Both the position numbers and the translations under genes were made by a program. A DNA stretch of 64,000 nt from Alisma plantago-aquatica (taxonomy: Eukaryota; Streptophyta; Magnoliopsida; Alismatales; Alismataceae). The notes under the pieces were generated by a model, which was not told the DNA's origin, made no database searches, and saw only the letters and a list, made by a program, of their open reading frames with translations. Below, piece by piece: positions 59,312 through 64,000 of this stretch (position 1 is the first letter of the stretch; each line of letters begins with the position of its first letter). The DNA lies in NCBI GenBank assembly GCA_963693085.1, contig OY856411.1:69429001-69493000 (forward strand), read 5' to 3'.

Positions 59312-61626
59312 TACAGTGCCATGGACATACTTTATATACGAGCGAAAGGCATTCTATGCTCGCGTATCACACAGACCTATATGTATATGGTGTTTTTGTT
59401 ATCTACATAACACACCGCGTAATATATACTAGAATTAGTCCTCTTCTCATTGGATTTCCAAAATTTGCAATTGCATACAGCTTTCCTTGTCATTAGCTGT
59501 ACTCTGGCAGGGGCAGATATGGGGGTAGGGAGGACTACCGGGCTCTAATCCCTTCTCAAAATTTAAAATAGGTATTTAGACACATTTAGAATTGTTATTA
59601 TAATACATATGTTTATTTATTAGATATGTTACATAGTAGATTGATGGCTGAATGGATAATGCTATTGTGATAATCTAGATTTTTCTCTCTCTCCATGTGA
59701 GTGTCATGCACTTAGCCTTTTGATAAAGTCCTCTCTATGTCCCTCAATTTCATGATTCAATGTGTTTTGATGCTAAACTGATTTGTCTAGTGTGCACGTG
59801 CTTTGTGGTGACACTCAATTGGCTTCTAGACCTACCTTTAAATCCTTAACACGTCACACTCTTGTAAGTTATTTTGAACCAAATTAATGTCCTCAACTTA
59901 CTCTATAATGTATGTCAATTTGTGGAGCATCCAATTATCTTTCAATGACTTAAAATCACTCTAATTGGACATTTAGAGCCCAAGTTATGCACAATGAAGT
60001 TTGAGTGATGTTATAAATGTTTTATTCGAATTTATAGTCTCGAACCTTGTTGGGCCCAAATCTAGTTGCACGCGGCCCAGCTACAACCCGTGCTTCTTCT
60101 CCCTCTCTCTTTTGGCACAAGATTTGGTGACCCTTAGATCAAGTCCCATGGATCACGCCCCCTCTTGATCTAACGACTAGCAGGTTATTTCCTAGCTTGG
60201 TCTATACTGCAGCAGTTGCTACAGCAGAGCCCGCTTTTACGATGGCCAATAGGCGTGGATATACGATACTTTTTGTGAAATTGAACCCTCAAATCTCCTC
60301 TTTGCCTTCCCCTCTCTCATTTCAGACACTTATCCTTTGTTTTCCTTGCCCTGGAGCTACTCCTTCTTATGCTCCTTCCCCAACCTTATTGACGGCCACC
60401 GGCCATGCCCATTTGGGCATTTTCTTTCTCTCCCCCCTATGACCCCTTTTCTTCTGACCATCAGTACCGTGAGGGTGCGACGAGTCTGGGTGGCATGCTC
60501 CTCGAGGACGAAGACCCCAAGAAGCCCCTCCCCGATCTCACCGGTATGAACCGCCGCCGCCGCTCCTGTGAGTCGCATGGAGAAGCAACACGAGAAGGGA
60601 GAGAACAACCAAGTCGTCAGATCAGGCGGCGAAGACCTAGATTCAACTGGGACTCTCTCTCCCCCGTCTCTCTCACACAATCCCTCATTCTCGCCCCCAC
60701 CCTTGCTCTGCTATGCGGACAGCAAGCAACCTATAGAGGTGCACCACACAACCTCACAGGCCCACGTCCTCCCATCCGTGGTGGCAACACCCAGATTGTG
60801 ATACAACATTCAAACAAAATGTCATTAACTAAGCAGAAACGATCATTAACAACAGATTAATAAAAATCACTAAAAATTAAAACCTTTTGCAAAGAGATCC
60901 AATTCCAGGAAACTCTTAATAACAAGAACCAAAGTATTACATGTACAATCTGGTCCATAAATACATACCATGTACCATCTCTTCTCGAGGATATATACAT
61001 CAATTGCTCTGCTAAGTCTACATATGAGCAACACAAAACCTCGAGGCATTCAAGCCCAAATCTCAGATCGATTATAAAAACAATAAGTACTAATTCCTAG
61101 GACCTGAGAGTACAAAGATGACACATAGGACTCATATCTATAAGACACGACAGCCAGTATCTCCATCTGAGATGTTAATGCTATCCCTGATGTTGTTGTT
61201 CTTTCCCTGCTGTATGATTTCTACCTCCTCGTCTGCGTCCACCTAAAAATGTTGGATCCCACAGGGGTGAGACAATTGAAATTGTTCCAGCAAGAGATAT
61301 AACTCCCCGTCAGAAATATTATTATTGTAGATAAACATTATAAAACTGAGCAGAGGATAAGCAATTTGAACATTCTCTTTTTTTAAAGCATTGCAACTAT
61401 CTATGATAGAGCAGTAAATCATCTATTCACTTTATAAGGAATATGAAGAACATGTATATCATTTATCCATCTTACTATATCAACATCTCAAGCTTAACCT
61501 GAGATACTCATTATCATGGTATGTCATCCATGAATCATTCTCATTTCTGTCTGTTGACCTTAGCCAATTTGTTAGCCAGATATTGAATTGTACCAGTCAT
61601 ATGAGTATATGTCATCATATTCTGTC
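59312..61626. other. intergenic sequence with one GC-richer block
   Basis: 59312-60060 is AT-rich. 60061-60860 is GC-richer with CT-rich tracts and short overlapping ORFs (up to 151 codons at 60405-60860), none recognisable. 60860-61626 is again AT-rich, with the phrase GTTGGATCCCACAGGGGTGA at 61251. I see no promoter-gene structure that I can defend. Confidence 0.4.
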
Positions 61627-62500
61627 CAGGCATTGGACTATGCCAATTCTATGCAAACATTACATGCATTGGACTATGCCAATTCTATGCAAACATTCCA
61701 GGCATTAGACTATGCCAATTCTATGCAAACATTCCAGGCATTGGACTATGCCAATTCTATGCAAAAATTCCAGGCATTGGACTATGCCAATCCTGTGCAA
61801 CCATTCCTGGCATTGGGACATTGCCAATCCTGTGCAATTATTCCAGGTATTGGGTTATGACCAATCCTGTGACATTATTCTAGGTATTGGGTTATGACCA
61901 ATCATGTGACATTATTCTAGGTATTGGGTTATTACCAATTATGTGACATTATTCCAGGTATTGGGTTATTACCAATCCTGTGCAATTATTCCAGGTATTG
62001 GGTTATTACCATTCCTGTGACATTATTCCAGGTATTGGGTTATTACCAATCATGTGCAAACATTCCAGGCATTGGACTATGCCAATCCTGTGCAACCATT
62101 CCAGGCATTGGGTCATTGCCAATCCTGTGCAATTATTCCAGATATTGGGTTATGACCAATCCTGTGACATTATACCAGGTATTGGGTTATGACCAATCTT
62201 GTGACATTATTCCAGGTATTGGGTTATTACCAATCCTGTGACATTATTCTAGGTATTGGGTTATTACCAATCCTGTGCAATTATTCTAGGTATTGGGTTA
62301 TTATCAATCCTATGACATTATTCCAGGTATTGGGTTATTACCAATCCTGTATAATTATTCCAGGTATTGGGTTATGACCAATCCTGTGACATTATTCCAG
62401 GTATTGGGTTATTACCAATCCTGTGACATTATTCCAGGTATTGGGTTGTTAAAAATCCTGTGATATTATTCCAGGCATTGGACTATGCCAATCTTGTGCA
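61627..62500. repeat. 36/37-bp minisatellite, about 24 copies, two monomer types
   Basis: Type A (36 bp, CAGGCATTGGACTATGCCAA core) fills the first five to six monomers from 61627. Type B (37 bp, CAGGTATTGGGTTATTACCA or TATGACCA core) fills most of the rest, with type A monomers again at about 62065-62120 and at the right end (62471). Spacing of 36 bp was checked at 61630, 61666, 61702 and 61738, and 37 bp at 61951 and 61988. Each monomer holds a short dyad (GGCATTGGACTATGCC). Confidence 0.9.
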
Positions 62501-62692
62501 TCATCACTGAATACCACATCACCTTTACTAGGTATTAAACCTTGGCCAAGCCATCATACTTATTCACATCCTTTATGTAATTCAAGTATTCCTCTTATCT
62601 CCTTTAAGCTTAATCAAAACATTATATCCCTTATTTGGCTATAAGCATAAAGCATGCATGATTAAGATTTCATTATTATTATTGTATCCATC

Positions 62693-62746
<54 letters not shown>

Positions 62747-63644
62747 GTTACTAAGTTTCCATTTCCTAGTTTATTTGAACATTATCATTGCTTACATGAA
62801 ACTTTTATAAACATCTTATTACCTCTTACTAGGCAACAAATCTTCACATGGCTCACAAGGCCCATTAAATATCTTGTCACCTTTCACTAGGCAACAACTA
62901 TTCACATGGTTCACAAGGCCCATTAAACATCTTGTCACCTCTCATTAGGAAACAACTATTAGGGTTAGGGTTTCCCTTTATAGCCGAATAGGGTTTCAAG
63001 TTCATATTATTAATTCAAACCCTAATTCATTGCTCCACACATCTAGGAGCATATATTGATATCATAAGTATTCAATTATACTTATTTATTCTCATCTTTA
63101 TCATTAAATGATAATCAACATAAAGTATGAGTTTCTCTCTCATCTTCTCTAGGATATTGATTACATCATACTTTGCTATCTTGGCTTAACCCTTTCTCAA
63201 GGTATGTTCGCCTACACTTATCAAAGTGCATTACATCTCAATGTAATAATTGTCATGACACACTTCATGTGTTACTCATCCAAGTATATTGGATTTAGGG
63301 TACATCAAGGTGTATCAACCTTGAGGTGCTGAATGTGATATCTATCATGTCTTGATGTATCACTTTCCTCATCACTTGTAACTTACTTAAGTTCATCAAC
63401 TTATCTTGTATTAGGGTATTTCCCATCCTAATACTTTATGCACCAGTTTATCAAATTTATCATGTAATATATTGGACATAAGTCACTCATTTGAATTATT
63501 CAACCATTATCAATAATATGGTCTCATCTCAGGTTAAGTCATTATTGATATAAGGTTATCCATTATCAACCACTTTAGGTGTTTCACCTACCAAAATATT
63601 ATTCACCATTCCATTATTAGGAATACGGTTCCCCTCTTTATCAA
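62501..63644. other. AT-rich intergenic sequence with short repeats
   Basis: Holds an ATT microsatellite (separate entry) and a duplicated phrase near 62822-62945 (ACTAGGCAACAA, TTCACATGG, TCACAAGGCCCATTAAA) repeated two to three times at about 60 bp. TTAGGGTTAGGGTTT occurs near 62958. No gene seen. Confidence 0.5.
62693..62746. repeat. ATT microsatellite
   Basis: About 18 uninterrupted ATT units. Confidence 0.95.
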
Positions 63645-63882
63645 TTAGGGTTTTTCATAACATCACCCAATTTTAGGTTTTTACATAACATCACCCTATA
63701 TTAGGGTTTCACATAACATCACCCTATATTAGGGTTTCACATAACTTCACCCTGTATTAGGGTTTCATATAACATCACCCTATATTAGGGTTTCACATAA
63801 CATCACCCTGTATTAGGGTTTCACATAACATCACCCTATATTAGGGTTTCACATAACATCACCATGTATTAGGGTTTCACAT
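63645..63882. repeat. 28-bp telobox-like tandem repeat, about 9 copies
   Basis: The unit TTAGGGTTTCACATAACATC plus ACCCTRTA starts at 63701, 63729, 63757, 63785, 63813, 63841 and 63869, exactly 28 bp apart, with two diverged copies from 63645 and 63672. Each unit has TTAGGGTTT and an opposed ACCCTA, so telomere-like motifs face each other. Confidence 0.93.
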
Positions 63883-64000
63883 CTTTATCAATTGGTTAGG
63901 GTTTTATGATTGTCTCATTAATCCAAACCTTAAGACAGTTCTTCCACATATCTTGGAGAACATAGCATTATTTAAGTATTAAAACACACTTATCATTGTT

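Noticed and set aside
60197..60860. Possible first exon of a host gene in GC-richer sequence
   Set aside because: Three frames and both strands have ORFs of similar size with low-complexity content; no downstream exons or conserved motif seen.
61627..63882. Possible CRISPR-like arrays
   Set aside because: Monomers are directly adjacent with no unique spacers; these are tandem repeats in a plant genome.
63645..63882. True chromosome end or interstitial telomere
   Set aside because: The repeat is a 28-bp unit with only one TTAGGGTTT each, not contiguous TTTAGGG copies.

Overview
The window is intergenic DNA from a flowering-plant nuclear genome. It is built almost entirely of LTR retrotransposons nested in one another, with a few DNA transposons and satellite-like repeats. 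I found no intact host gene, rRNA, tRNA or CRISPR array. The plant assignment rests on an Athila-type Ty3/gypsy element, Sirevirus-type and other Ty1/copia elements primed by initiator tRNA-Met, a CACTA-like element and hAT-like MITEs. The species cannot be told from the sequence.

Layout. 1-8291: an Athila-like Ty3/gypsy element (+) cut by the window start, with a decayed gag-pol and a 3' LTR. 9037-19645: a Sirevirus-like copia element (-) with gag, pol, an extra ORF after pol with an acidic tail, and a truncated 3' LTR. 19847-49856: a short-LTR copia element (+), here called B, which hosts two insertions. Insertion C (24049-39570, TSD catac) is a gag-only Sirevirus-like element that landed just upstream of B's reverse transcriptase YVDD codons. 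Insertion D (40385-49537, minus strand, TSD aagtc) is a second short-LTR copia element in B's RNase H. D carries a CACTA-like element (44901-49071) in its 5' leader. That element contains about 1.7 kb of alternating GAT/ATC blocks and an exon-like decayed ORF. 51013-57747: a nearly intact copia element (-), called E, TSD aatca, with a gag-pol broken by only two in-frame stops. 57748-64000: two hAT-like MITEs, a 36/37-bp minisatellite, an ATT microsatellite and a 28-bp telobox-like array.

Most notable: element C lacks pol. Between its gag and its 3' LTR it carries seven tandem copies of a 1214-1216-bp unit. Each unit joins the first 667 bp of the LTR (U3 without the TATA box) to the last 547 bp of the internal region (with several polypurine tracts). 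Each U3 fragment holds four 11-bp hairpins (TCGGTCGAGTT ... AACTCGACCGA) at a strict 64-65-bp spacing. The same spacing appears in the LTR and an internal spacer of the separate Sirevirus-like element at 9037-19645, and in C's internal spacer. Shared variants show that the array also expanded as two-unit (about 2.43 kb) blocks.

Coding remnants are mostly pseudogenes. Many premature stops sit where related proteins have Gln or Arg, as expected from C-to-T change at methylated cytosines. The relative order of events can be read directly: B first, then C and D into B, then the CACTA-like element into D. E looks the youngest by coding integrity.
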